In this document: in pieces, positions 1 through 11,758 of the stretch
Position numbering within the stretch: the stretch's first letter is position 1
Layout of the letters: each line of letters starts with the position of its first letter
Origin: Aedes albopictus
Lineage: Eukaryota > Arthropoda > Insecta > Diptera > Culicidae
NCBI RefSeq assembly: GCF_035046485.1
Contig: NC_085138.1
Coordinates: forward strand, 336,247,312-336,311,311
DNA: 64,000 nucleotides
Direction of reading: 5' to 3'
Translations under genes and position numbers: made by a program
The notes under the pieces: model-generated
What the model was told of the DNA's origin: nothing
What the model saw: only the letters and a program-made list of their open reading frames with translations
The model's database searches: none

Positions 1-860
1 CTGAGGGCAAACTGACGTCGTCGTCTGGAGAAATTCCTTGCTAATGAGTGCCTCTGACGTGGAAATGGACAAACACGCGCTGTCATATGTTTACGATGCC
101 AGTTTTTGGATCAGTCATTATCTGGCTTTTTTATCGAACTCGGTACATAAAGTGCCCGTGTCTAGCTCCATATCTATTCAATTCAATGAATACATCGTTA
201 ATCCCTTTCTATATCTTAAAAGCGTGCAACACACGAAAATCAGATGGTCAGTTTCGGAATCAGCAGGCGTCAGCTAGATACAATATCGATTTTCCGCGGA
301 CGTCGGACGTCGACTTCGGGTTGTGGCCCGAGAGCTACCGATTTCTACAGAACAGAACACTGATAACACAACGGACACGTGCGAAAATTTGAAGGTGTCG
401 AACGTTGGCGGGTATTTAAGCAGTAGCACCGATATGGCACATGGTTAGTATGAATTTTATTAGATTGCGGATCATAAACTGAACTGTAGTAACACTTCAG
501 TATTGCTGTTTAATTAGCTATACAAAACATGTACGCAAGGAAAACACCAATCAATCACAAACGTTGAAAGAAAATAATAAAATATATGTTATATTCTGAG
601 AAACAGTGAATCAACAACGAGGAATTAGTGAGAACAAAACACCAGGAGTGTAGTGTTGAACGGAAGTGAGTGCAAAAGATATCAACAGTTATGCAACTGA
701 TACTGATGGATAACGATCAATATATTGAATAAATCTATTAGTGATTGAACAAAATAAAAAGAGCTTTTTAAGAATATTTCGTTACGCACATTTCTTGAAA
801 AAATGTGGTACATTTGTACATAGCAAATGTCGGTGAAATACAGTCCATATAGTTCAGTCT
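1..860. other. Non-genic stretch, nothing recognised
   Basis: Two short overlapping open frames exist near the left edge, but neither shows a recognisable domain, a splice context or low-complexity coding bias. No RNA gene, TIR or tandem repeat was seen. Confidence 0.4.
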
Positions 861-861
861 C

Positions 862-1143
862 TGGGCCCATATAGCCGAGGCGGTAAACGCACGGGTATTC
901 AGCATGACCATGCTGAGGGTGACGGGTTCGATTCCCGGTCGGTCCAGGATCTTTTCGTAAAGGAAATTTCCTTGACTTCCTTGGGCATAGAGTATCTTCG
1001 TGCCTGCCACACGATATACGCATGCAAAATGGTCATTGGCAGAGGAAGCTCTCAGTTAATAACTGTGGAAGTGCTCATAGAACACTAAGCTGAGAAGCAG
1101 GCTTTGTCCCAGTGAGGACGTTACGCCAACAAGAGGAGAGGAG
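862..1143 (+). mobile_element. tRNA-derived SINE (Feilai-like)
   Basis: The head (about 866-947) is tRNA-like: an A-box region (tagccgaggcggtaaacgc) and a B-box (gggttcgattcccggtc) at normal spacing. The body carries a segment ending in gtgctcatag, then aacactaagctgagaagcag and ccagtgaggacgttacgcc, and stops in an agaggagaggagga tail. This arrangement is that of the abundant Aedes Feilai-type SINEs. The tRNA-like part is not a functional tRNA, because it runs straight into the SINE body. Confidence 0.85.
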
Positions 1144-1680
1144 GATAGTTCAGTCGCTAAACGCGCAGTAATTGACTATGACCGTGAGACGTTACACCAA
1201 TAAGAAATGTGGCTCGTCCCCACATGTAGTTATATTTGATACTATCTAAAAAACACATCTAGAGCAAAACGAAAATATTTTCCAATATATCCTAGATGAA
1301 CTTCATGCCTAAAGACGTTGAATCTGGTTTATAAAGAAGCAAGTGCTGGTGTAAGATTATTTTGTAGTCATACATTTTAATTAAATGTGGCATAAATATT
1401 ATGCGTTATCAGTGTCCTGCACGCAAAGGCCGAATGAGCGGATTACTTGTTTTCAGTAATCACCATTTGTTAATCTTTATCTGCTTTGTCTAAATAGAAA
1501 CAGCTCGCAAAATAAATCTGGATTTTGTGTTGACGTATGATCCATAATTGTAGAACAATTTCTATCTTGTGAACCCGGTGTTTGCTACTTTCAGTAAAAA
1601 TGAAATGGCACACTCACGTATCATGCCTCGAGAGTGTGTGCTTGTCAACAACGCAATCATTGCTACACTCGCAACATGAT
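1144..1680. other. Non-genic stretch, nothing recognised
   Basis: AT-rich sequence with no supported gene or repeat structure. Confidence 0.4.
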
Positions 1681-2127
1681 TTTGTCTCAAGAGCAAACTT
1701 ATGTTTCTCTGACAGATTATGGGCCGCTGAATCCGAATCCTGGCTCAGATTTACTCAAGCACGTCAAAATTTTGAGCTATACCTCAATTTATAGGACAAA
1801 ATATGCGATTTTTGGCTCTTTTGATTGCAAGCCATTAAGCATGGAAATATTGTTTTAAGCAATGAAAGGGTAAATTGGTCAATTACCCTCTAAATTAACT
1901 ACTCATGCATAACATTTCGTTTTACCAAATCAAATTTAATAGACTTAAGCATTTTATGTTAGTAATGCATTTTTTGGAAGGTAACTTGTATGGGAAATAT
2001 CGTACCCAACATAAATCGCTTAAAGCTATCAGAATCGATTTTGTAAAACGAAATATTTTGTATAAGTCGTTAATGTACATGTGCATAAGTCGTTAATGTA
2101 ATTGACTAATTTACCTTTTGATTGCTT

Positions 2128-2471
2128 CACGCCATGTCTGAACCAGCAGATTATAAAAATTGAATGTACATCGAGTTTCTTTCCATTAAACATCAGTATT
2201 CAAGTTATATTTTCATTTGCAGAAGGTTTTAAAATATTTCATCGGGGAATTTTTGATATTTTCATCTTTTTAGCTGTTTTTCATACAAATTTACATGAAA
2301 TTCTCATTTTCGGCCAATTTCTCCCCCATACAAAATGTATGGAAAAATTTTCACCGATAGAATATTTTAAAACCTTCTGCAAATGAAAATATAGCTTGAA
2401 TGCTAATGTTTGGTGGAAAGAAACCCGATGTACATTCAATTTTTATAATCTGCTGGTTCAGACATAGCGTG
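2128..2471. mobile_element. Hairpin MITE nested in 1681-2628
   Basis: Two arms of about 120 bp (2128-2245 and 2345-2471) are near-perfect reverse complements. Read on opposite strands, both encode the same string NQQIIKIECTS, confirming the symmetry. The loop is about 100 bp. It has no coding capacity. Confidence 0.75.
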
Positions 2472-2497
2472 TGCTTATATTTTACTCTATAAATAGA

Positions 2498-2574
2498 CTG
2501 CCATTCTACGCATAATTGTCCCATGTTATATGGGAATCCTATACAACATGGGACAATGTTGCGTAGAACAGCAG
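2498..2574. repeat. Short imperfect palindrome, about 77 bp
   Basis: The left arm (ctgccattctacgcataa, tgtcccatgtt) pairs with the right arm (aacatgggaca, gcgtagaacagcag). A related palindrome lies at 63078-63159, so this is a dispersed micro-hairpin family. Confidence 0.65.
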
Positions 2575-3374
2575 TAGAGGTAAAGCTCAAAATCTGTCGG
2601 AGACACATAAGTTTGCTCTTGAGACAGACCAATAGTTAATTTTTGCTCCGCTGTGTAATTAGGCTCCAGATATGTACATTAGGGTGGGTTATCGGAACAT
2701 TTTTGTCGAATCAAGGTTTTTTCGACTCCATTTGGGGTCCCTAACAACTGGCTAAAATTTGAGAGGGATCGGTTACGCTTACGTTTTGCGCATCGCGATT
2801 GAAATTTGTATGGAAATTCATATGGGAAAACGTGCTTTTTTGTATTTTTCCTATTTCATCTACTAATTTAACTCAAGTCATAATACTAAACCCGTTAAAG
2901 TATAATTCATGATATGCCGAAGACACCAGGGTGCTAAAATGCTCACAAAAAAAGTTATTATGCTCCAAAGTGAGGTATATCGAAATATATGCTGAAAATG
3001 ACTTTTTCTGCCATCACTGCCCACTGGGTCAACTATAAACTGCTATAGCACTTTGTGGATGCATTCTATCAATTTGGTGTCTTCAGCAAAGTTGTTTGGA
3101 TTTACATGCTCTTTGAATTGCATTTGGACATTAGTTCGAAATTTCACCGCATAGGTGGCGCTGCGATACAAACTTTTTTATTTCGCATCCTAGAGCTTTG
3201 GCGTTTTCGGCAATGTTGTAGAACACGAAAAATTATGAAAGTTTGTCGAAGACACCAAAGCTCTAGCACTTAACACAGTGAAGTTATAGCAGAAGTAGTT
3301 AATCATATTCAAAAATTTACGTTTTTGCACTTTTTTATATACTTCTTTTAATGCCATGAATCGTTTATCTTATA

Positions 3375-3640
3375 CTAGCTATCCCGGTAAACGTCGTACT
3401 GCCTGCCTACTGTGTTTTTGACATACAGCTCCATAGGGACGTTTCCCGCAAAGTTATCTGTGCGGGAGCCCCCCGTTCCAGAGACCGGAGACGTCTCACA
3501 CCAAGCTGAGAACCTTCCCCGGCCCCAGAAAAATTCACATACAAAATTTCACACCGATCGGTTCAGTAGTTTCCGAATGCATAAGGGTCAGACAGACAGA
3601 CAGACAGAAATTCATGTTTATATACATAGATACATAGATA
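3375..3640 (-). mobile_element. Helitron-like non-autonomous copy
   Basis: Read on the minus strand it begins in a TCTATG/TATATAAA region, carries the phrase gaaccgatcggt, and ends acgtttaccgggatagctag. The same start and end are shared with three copies at 55.1, 55.7 and 59.0 kb. The CTAG end and the lack of TIRs fit a Helitron. A short (gaca)n run lies near the 5' end. Confidence 0.55.
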
Positions 3641-4595
3641 TTTGTATTTTATACCAAATATAACTCTTTTATCTCCCAAAATACCATTTCCTGGAATGAC
3701 ACACTTGCCGGAATGATCGATCTCTTTGAATAGGATAGGATGGATAGGATGTTTATATTAACATAGTACGAAACATTGCCTTCTTTCCGTGAAATGACTT
3801 TAAGGACAACAGTCCAGGAAATGACATTTCACGAAGTGTTATTTCGGAAAATGTGATAGGGTAAGCGTTCCAATTGTGGTTATAGTACCAATCATTCGCC
3901 ATAGTTAATTTTCACCCTTTAACGGCGTAAACCAGCAGAAAAAAATATGAACAACAGATCACGTTCACAAAAGACAATTGCACTCATTTAAATTCCACAT
4001 TTTGCTCAAATTATGGTAGAAATAAATCATTTTCCTTAAAATTTCGGCTTCCTTGCACCCTTTTTCGCCATAGTGTACCAGTTATGGTTAATCCCATAAG
4101 GAATGCATGCAAATAGTGCGAAAAGGAACCGAAGTTAAAAAAATGTAACCATAATTGGTACAGGGTTCCTATCATTGGCACACGCTGTATTAAATTCTAA
4201 AAGTAGTTTTGGCTCCGTTTCTATATTTTTCCTGTAAAGTGTGGAAACTTAGTTATCTTTTAACATATTGATGACATTCGTAGATCTTCTCGTTATTTTT
4301 GTACAAATAGTTTTCCTTAGATAGTGCCATAATTGGTACATCCACCCTATCACTAGTACAATAGGAATTGAAAGATTTATTATTGAGTATAGTGCACATA
4401 AAAATGTTTTAGTATGTCACTATACAGGAAGTGAATCAAAAAAAAAATCAAAGGGGCGACATCCTCAATAGCGTTGGTAGTTCGGTTACGCTGAGAGTTT
4501 ACTACTTGAACATACATCTACCTCGCACTATAATGATTAAAAAAAATATCATTCGTAATATATTAGTTATATTGGCAGATAAGGAAGGAGTATTC

Positions 4596-4996
4596 AAGGT
4601 TGCAACCATTCATTTGCAAAGATTTACATTCATTTGCTATTATCTCAGTTCAGAAGCATGCTATCGAAAAACAATGTATGGATGAATTTAACCTTGTAGT
4701 TTTATCTGAAAGTTTGCCGAATAACATTGGGGTCGCACACGCATTCCAAAATCGTGAGCGAGCTGTGAAGGCAACTTTCCACAGCGTGAATGAAATTTAC
4801 ATTAACCGCGTGGAGAGTTGCCTTCACAGCTCGCTCACGACTTTGGTATACGTTTGCGACCCCAATGTTATTCGGCAAACTTTCAGATAAAACTGCAAGG
4901 TTAAATTCATCCATACATTGTTTTTCGATAGCATGCTTCTGAACTGAGATAATAGCAAATGATTGTAAATTTTTGCAAATGAATGGTTGCAACCTT
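4596..4996. mobile_element. Hairpin MITE, arms about 190 bp
   Basis: The sequence beginning aaggttgcaacc at 4596 is mirrored by ggttgcaacctt ending at 4996. The arms are about 90% complementary with a short loop around 4795. It is embedded in the core of the 2680-5797 foldback element. Confidence 0.8.
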
Positions 4997-5884
4997 GGGA
5001 GTCAAATATATATTTTAATATGTACAATCTTATCAAATATATATTTTAATATGTACAATTACCTACTTTCAAGGTAGCTGCAATGTAGTACATACATATG
5101 TCACACGTAGTACAAAAACGTAAACTTTGAGATATGATTTACTATTTTCGCTATAACTTCGCTGGGTTGAGTGCTAGAGCTTTGGTGTCTTCGACAAATT
5201 TTCATAATTTTTCATGTTCTACAACATTGCCGAAAACGCCAAAGCTCTAGGATGCGAAATAAAAAAGTTTGTATCGCAGCGCCACCTATGCGGGGAGATT
5301 TCGAACTAATGTCCAAATGCAATTCAAAGAGCATGTAAATCCAAACAACTTTGCTGAAGACACCAAATTGATAGAATGCATCCACAAAGTTCTATAGCAA
5401 TTTATTATTGACCCAGCGGGCAGTGATGGCAGAAAAAGTCATTTTCAGCATATATTTCGACATACCTCACTTTGGAGCATAATAACTTTTTTTGTGAGCA
5501 TTTTAGCACCCTGCTGTCTTCGGCAAAGTTGTAAGGTATATCATGAATTATACTTTAACGGGTTTATTATTATGACTTGAGTTAAATTAGTAGATGAACT
5601 AGGAAAAATACAAAAAAACACGTTTTCCCATACGAATTTCCATACAAATTTCAATCGCGATGCGCAAAACGTAGGCGTAACCGATTCCTCTCAAATTTTG
5701 GCCAGTTGTTAAGGACCCCAAATGGAATCGAAAAAACCTTGATCTGGCTAGATACGATCAAATTCACGTTTTTCCATATAACCCTTGACCCACCCTAATG
5801 TACATGTGATGTCACAATTGATGTATCTATTAGAAACCGATTATTCTATTATTCGGTTTATTTACCGTATGATTAACCATCTCC

Positions 5885-6415
5885 TACGGATGCTTTCAAG
5901 CAAGACATCGCATACTGTACTTCAAAAGGCCTTCCGCTGATTGTTGGCAGTGATGCTAATGCTCACTATATCAACTGGGATAGCCCTTACATTAACTTGA
6001 GAGGCTTTAGTTTGATGGAGTACTTAAATAGTACAGATCTTGAATAACATAGGCAACCGCCCAACATTCACGGTATCTGCCATAGAGGAAGTGTTAGACA
6101 TAACGCTTTGCTCTAGTAGAACTAGTCCCGAGCTGACTGATCGACATGTGTCAGATGAAGAATTTTTATCTGATCATCGCTGAGGAATGGTGTCTGTTCT
6201 GTTAACCCGAATAAAACACCCATTTTTCTTTTCACGGAAACTAATGGCATTCGACCTATGCGTCCCTTTGATTTTGACATCGATGTGACTGAACAGGTAA
6301 AGTACGTTGGAGTTATTCTTGATTCCACGCTTTCCTGGACATACCACATTGAATTCAGAATCAATAAAGCTGTTGCTTCGGAGTACTCGGTAAACATTTA
6401 TTAAATGAAACTGAT
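5885..6415 (+). pseudogene. R1-clade LINE remnant, endonuclease fused to RT tail by deletion
   Basis: Reading + strand frames, 5925-6170 encodes an apurinic-type endonuclease piece: PLIVGSDANAHYINWDSP, then NLRGFSLMEYLNS, and at the end SDHR. DANAH and SDHR are hallmark strings of R1/LOA-type endonucleases. About 6215 onward reads NPNKTPIFLF, VKYVGVILDSTLSW and HIEFRINKAVA, the segment downstream of the RT palm. The whole RT catalytic region is missing between them, and stops and frameshifts are present. It is a dead internally deleted copy. Confidence 0.75.
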
Positions 6416-6503
6416 TTCAGAAACTTGAATTTTCAGGATGTTCTGTTGTTCTTAATTTGCTGTGGTAAGGAGCTATAAACTCTCCTTATGTACGCTTTAG
6501 TTG

Positions 6504-7400
6504 AGCCTCGTAGCCGTTCGGTAAGGGTCACTAATAGGCCGTCCCTTATTTTGGAAAAATTGGAAATGTTATAAGTTCGTTAGTGGAAAATGATCGTTTT
6601 AGCTAAAAAATGATCGTGTCAAAATTTGAAGTCCATATCTCAAGGCTAAGTGGTCCCTCAAGGGGCCTAAAGTTGTCAAAAATGGTATGGGACCAAAAAA
6701 ACATGATTTTTTTTTTCGACAAAAAAAATACGCTATTCTACTAAAACCGGTGATTTTAGGACCCTAGAGGACCGAAAATGTGCTTAGAATTGCGATATCT
6801 CTACTCGTTTTTAAAATAGGGTAGGTTTCCTTCGGGATCTAAAAAATATGGCCAAAAATGCTGATTTCTCGGTTGTTTTTTGTCAATAACTCAGAAACGA
6901 GTAGAGATATCGCAAATCTAAGCACATTTTCGGCCCTATGGGGTCCTAAAATAACCGGTTTTAGTAGAATACCGTATTTCTTTGTCAAAAAAAAATCATG
7001 TCTTTTTGGTCCCATACCATTTTTGACAACTTTAGGCCCCTTGAGGGACCACTTAGTTTTGAGATATGGACTTCAAATTTTGACACGATCATTTCTTAGC
7101 TAAAACGATCATTTTCCACTAACGAACTTATAACATTTCCAATTTTTGCAAAATAAGGGACGGCCTAGTCACCAAGCTTCTGATCGCACCATGTTATGAG
7201 GCAAGAGTTCGATTCCCGCTCCGGGCGATGAAACTTTTCGTGAGAATGGTTTCTTCTCCGTATCCACTGGTGCATGCTCCGTGTGTCCCTTGTCTAGTGT
7301 TAGGTTTCATTCAGTCTTTACAGCCTCTGGCTGAAGACTTTGTCCGCGTCTTTTCTTATGCGTTAGTGCCCTCTTCCAAGATATCTTTTCCTATTTAACA
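6504..7400 (+). mobile_element. tRNA-derived SINE split by a hAT MITE
   Basis: The A-box side (gcctcgtagccgttcggtaa) is at 6504-6534 and the B-box (agttcgattcccgctcc) is at about 7209. They are separated by a 633-bp MITE rather than the normal 30-40 bp. Downstream the body (cgatgaaacttttcgtgaga, then gtgtcccttgtctagtgtta) resembles the SINE near 21 kb. Removing the MITE and one target duplication restores a standard SINE head. Confidence 0.7.
6535..7167. mobile_element. hAT-type hairpin MITE, 633 bp
   Basis: The termini are TAGGCCGTCCCTTATTTTG and its complement, and the inverted arms run about 275 bp each. The flanks are gtcactaa and gtcaccaa, an 8-bp direct repeat with one mismatch, which is the hAT target length. 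The element interrupts a SINE, so the empty site is readable. No coding capacity. Confidence 0.8.
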
Positions 7401-8025
7401 ATAAATTCAAACAGCAGGTTAACACCTGTAGCAGAAAGCTGTGCAACCAACAATCTCAGGAATTTTATGGATGATGCAGTTTTTTTATTACATTACCAAA
7501 GATAAACCACTTTGGAGCCACAACTTTCCTGTATGAATTTGTGTATTTTGGGCAAAATCTCTGTATGAAAAACTTCCCACTGTACCGCACTTACCATAAC
7601 GCCGAACTATAGTTTAGCGTTAGCCCAGTGTAGCGAATTGTAATTGGTGTGAGAACCATGGAGAGCTTGAAGCAGATGATCCACTAGCGTGAACACGGAC
7701 ACGTACGAGTAACAACGATCGTACAGATCTATGCCACCGAGAATCCCGAATCATCGAGTGGTCAAACTCAATGCATTAAAACAAGTACGACCACGGGTTT
7801 CATCAGTCAATGAGGTTGAAACTTATACCACAAATCATTTTATTGCAATAAATATCATTTAAAATAAAAAAAATAGAAATTTTAGTTTCGGGGTGAAATT
7901 GATCAGTCAGTGAAATGTCTTTGTAAGTGCTGAAAATAAATTTTCCATCTGAATTAACCACCCAGAATGCAAAATGCTTTGTAAAACTTATACACACACT
8001 TAATTTGGAATACCGTGTCCGGTAA
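7401..8025. other. Non-genic stretch, nothing recognised
   Basis: AT-rich, without a supported gene. A 64-codon minus-strand frame (7803-7997) has no recognisable features. Confidence 0.4.
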
Positions 8026-8173
8026 TTTTTTGACGAAAATAGAACAGCTGTATACAGCTATACTGCATTGTTTACCTTTTGCACTAGGTTTTGACAGTTG
8101 GTGTACTGAGCTTCAGTAAAATCGATTACCAAAGCTACCGAAATAGTTCTGCTGTTCTATTTTCGTCAAAAAA
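8026..8173. mobile_element. Small MITE, 148 bp
   Basis: Perfect terminal inverted repeats of about 22 bp (ttttttgacgaaaatagaac and its complement at 8151-8173) enclose a non-coding interior. No clear target duplication was identified. Confidence 0.65.
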
Positions 8174-9466
8174 GTGCTTCACCAAACAGGCAGTTTCGTG
8201 ACTAATTAGTTGTAAGACATATATACTCATCATTCAATAACCCTTGAGCCAGATGATAGCCATTTTCTACAAACTGTTTTAAGTTCAAAACTTTATTTTT
8301 GACAAATAAAAATTGCCCTCACGTCGATCAATTTTACCCCACTGATCAATTTCACCCGAAATCACGGTATCTCACCCAGCAACAACCAGTTCAACCGAGA
8401 ATAAGTAAGAGATCTGTGCAGGTCAGCATAGCAATCACGATTGTCCTTCCTTGTTGAGTGTAGATCAGTGTGTAACCAAGGTGGAGCAATCCGGACTGTG
8501 TTTCAACCAATGCTGCAAATTTTCACCTCACGAGTGCTCATCACAACTTATCAATTGTACTTTAATCGCTTGCGATTGAACTGTGCACAACTAATCGATG
8601 GCCAGATGCAATGAGGAGGTAAAGCGTGCATGATGTAACTCGCAAACGATTTTGTACACAACTGACAGTACCACCACTCGTGCGCCCGAACAGCCGAGCC
8701 TCGACACGGAATGGGTTGCTCGACACGCACACAGATGCCACCTTCACATATACCGACACTATTGTACCAATTAAAGTTTCCAGTCGATGATGCTTCGCTT
8801 TAAGCTCATCGACATCATCGAAAGCGATAAAAAGAAAGGCTTAGCTGAAAATCAATTGCTCAACGGAGAAATGGAATGACCCATAAGGCTGCTCATCGTC
8901 GAGTCTATTCGTGTGCAGTTCATACGGGAGGTTGGTTTGGCGAAAGGAAAGAGAGTGATAAGATGAAAACGTATTCTTTGGCGAATGCAAATCGTATCAT
9001 CGCGAATGTTCTCATTGAATAACAAACTTGGTTATTCAACTGCCTGCGGAAATATCACCAAATCAGAGCTAGTACTTCGGAGTAGTCGTGCCCAATGCGT
9101 TCCAAGAGGTTCCACTCGATGTTGCATTTTGAGAAATTAACTTAACCAGAAGCGAAAAAGCAAAATTCCAGCGTAACGTTCGAGAAGTCAGAGGTGAAAA
9201 CGGTAGCAGTGAAGTAGCTTCTACCGTTCTAAAGCAACCTGTGTCTACAACGTGCTCCAGTGTTCAGCATCATTCCAAACACGTGCTTTTGATGACAGCG
9301 TTAGTGAATGTGGAAAAGTTGCACGAATCACTGTGTTGTGCAATATCGTCAACAGAAGGCGTTAGTGTGAAACGTCAAACGTAGTAATCCTACATTATAG
9401 AGATCTGCGGAAGCGGCCATTGTGAGCCAATCGTGCAGAGAGAAATGTCAAAGTGTGAACCAAACG
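8174..9466. other. Non-genic stretch, nothing recognised
   Basis: Mixed-composition sequence. It could hold untranslated exons of a gene outside the window, but no coding exon, tandem repeat or TIR was found. Confidence 0.35.
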
Positions 9467-9896
9467 CAAAGTATCTAAATACCAAGGTAAGAGATTCCCT
9501 CTAATATTCATGGATTTGTGAGAAAAGGAAAAAAGCAAAAAATAGTTATGAAGTTTGCGCTGATTTGTATGGGCACATCACTATTTAGCAAACTTTCTTA
9601 AGAAATTAAGCACTCCCATCTTAGAAGCAATTATTTAATTGCATCTCACTGGATTAAAAGTGGCCTCCATGCAATAAAACAGGAAATATCGCCATTTGAA
9701 AATCGGTGACAGAATATTTTTTATTGGTACTAATCATATTTTTTCAGCATTTAGAAACATCCAAACTAATAAAACTTCACAAACTTAATGACATTTTAGT
9801 GTAAAAACGCCAACTTTTCATAACTAACGCAGATGTGTTGGTGAGTCTTGATTTTGACATTTGCGGGAATCTCTTACCTTGGTATTTAGATACTTT
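9467..9896. mobile_element. MULE-like MITE, 430 bp
   Basis: Terminal inverted repeats of 33 bp start CAAAGTATCTAAATACCAAG and end in its complement. The flanks are aaccaaacg on the left and agccaaacg on the right, a 9-bp direct repeat with one mismatch, which is the length typical of Mutator-like elements. The interior is AT-rich with no frame. Confidence 0.65.
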
Positions 9897-11340
9897 GAGC
9901 CAAACGAACATGTTTATTGTTTGTAGGAATGCGTCGTTCGAACGGTATTGGAATCAGAACTAAACAAATTATAATTATTTACTTTTGATATCGATGAATT
10001 GATGGCATATTAAATTGCAGTAAAAAAGATAATAACTAATTAATTATGCTTTCAAGTACTCATGTTCGTGTAGAAACTTTTGTGTCTTCTCTTCTCGTAA
10101 ATTTCCATTGCTGCTGCTTGATTCACTTCTACTGATATGATTAGCGCTGCTCTTTGCAATGCATTTCATATTTTTTCGATTGCGCTGCTTTTTTTCCAAA
10201 ACTTTGTAAAATAAAGCTCGACCATCAATTAGCAATCGTAAACAAAACAACTTGCACCACACAAAGTCACGCACAAAGTTTGAACATCTAGCTTTGTGGT
10301 AAGTGTTGGAAGCAGATGTAAATAAAACAAACAGCGTTGCCGATTCGTCATATAAAACTTCCGCTCATCTCTATATAGAGGATTTCTAGTCAAACGCATA
10401 GAAAAACGATGCACGCGCCTATGGTTGTGAAAGCCTCAACTATGAAAATTTAAAATGAACGTTAAAAGCGTGGAAATTTCGCAAGTGCTACGTCTGTTTG
10501 TCTGTGGTTACTCGTTGCACTGTGTACATCGAGTTTTGCGTGTATGAATTGCGTGAGATTCCGGGTTTCAGATCAAGGCATGATTTTCGATTCGACATTG
10601 GGTGAACCTTAAGCTATCGTCCAACTACTAATTTTCAACGAAACATTTGGTGGCCCTTCCGTACCGGAGATCATGGGGGAATGAAGAATGAAAGATTTTC
10701 ATCTGTGCCTTTTTCCTCCAATCCTGAGACAAGCTCAGTTGAGTGTCTCCGACGATCTACAGGTACTAGATGAGACCCAGTTTGGATGGATTGTCACGGA
10801 TGCATTCGAGGAATCTAGAGAGCGGGCCGTTCACGTAGTGTATGCCAGCAGTGAAAACCCGCTGTGCGAAAGACTACAGCGGTTTCAATACAAAAAAGTT
10901 TCCAGATGACAAGGCATGAAGGAATGAAGAGCAAGAGATTGTAGACCCCTCGTGTAGAACGTGCAAACGAGATGAGAGTGAACGAGTCATCGTTCAACCA
11001 CAATTCCCAGAGTTTGTTTATGAGCTGGGAGATTGCCAAACGTTAGCGATGAAAGAACTTCTGCCGAGCCGTAAGGAATAATCAAGCCTATCCAAGATGA
11101 GAGAGTCGAGCTAGGCCTTCGTGAGGGTGTTCAAAGATGTTACTCATAAGGTTCGTCCCGATCAAAGAATATGAGAACAGATGAATGCGAACTACTAGAA
11201 TTTGTGGGCGTCCATTTACGATTGAATGTTCTTCGTCGCCTAATTCAAGGGTAAAATAGACAAAAAATGTCAAAAATTGTGCTGTTGATAAGGGACAATC
11301 TACTGGTTCAAATAAAGGAGGTCTGGCTTTTCCATTGGAG
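9897..11340. other. Non-genic stretch, nothing recognised
   Basis: Several open frames of 60-100 codons occur on both strands, but none has a domain, a credible start context or a splice partner. The 73-codon + frame at 10688 is not recognised. Confidence 0.35.
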
Positions 11341-11758
11341 CAGGGGTTCCCAACCTTTTTGAGGTGGCGACTCCCTTTAAGAATTGTCATAACATCTGGG
11401 GCCCAATGAAATTTTTTAGAAGAAAATATGAATTAAATGAACGAAACCGAGTTTTTTGGGTACAGTGACGTATTTCCGTTTTTTTTTTATTCGACATTCA
11501 CATTTCGTAAACAATGAGGTCATGTACATTCAATTTGAGTCGTAGCTGAAAAATAACGGAGCAGCCGAATTTTTTTTCTTCTGAAGGCGTTTTATACTGA
11601 AAATTTGTTCCTCAAATTGTGGCTTTCGGGGAGGGGGGTTTACAAAATCAAAAATTGGTAAAATTTGCACAAAATAAAATAAAAATTTAACAATTGTTTT
11701 GGTAACATCGAGGCCCCGCTGGACTGGCTTCACGGCCCCCACCAGTTGGGAACCCGTG
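11341..11758. mobile_element. hAT-type MITE, 418 bp
   Basis: The ends read CAGGGGTTCCCAAC and GTTGGGAACCCGTG, matching the CAGGGG-type hAT terminus. The flanking octamers cattggag and caatggac agree at 6 of 8 positions. The interior has no transposase; its longest minus-strand frame has no hAT features. Confidence 0.65.

Larger units (their letters stand above)
1681..2628. mobile_element. MITE-like element with about 38-bp terminal inverted repeats
   Basis: A left terminus (tgtctcaagagcaaactt at about 1683) recurs inverted at 2591-2628 with a few mismatches. The interior is AT-rich and non-coding and contains two further palindromes (2128-2471 and 2498-2574), so the unit is probably composite. 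Confidence 0.55.
2680..5797. mobile_element. Foldback element with arms of about 640 bp, TA flanks
   Basis: The arm 2680-3300 is repeated in inverse orientation at about 5140-5797. The ends read TAGGGTGGG and CCCACCCTA and meet at atgtacat-like flanks on both sides, consistent with a TA target duplication. The arms differ by scattered substitutions and a few small gaps. The central 1.8 kb holds a Helitron-like copy, a second hairpin MITE (4596-4996) and a tandem duplication of a 29-bp AT-rich unit at 5002-5059. No transposase frame is visible, so it is non-autonomous. Confidence 0.75.

Noticed and set aside
866..947. tRNA gene
   Set aside because: It has A- and B-box sequences, but continues directly into a SINE body. 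The same is true of the tRNA-like heads near 7209, 20990 and 43884.
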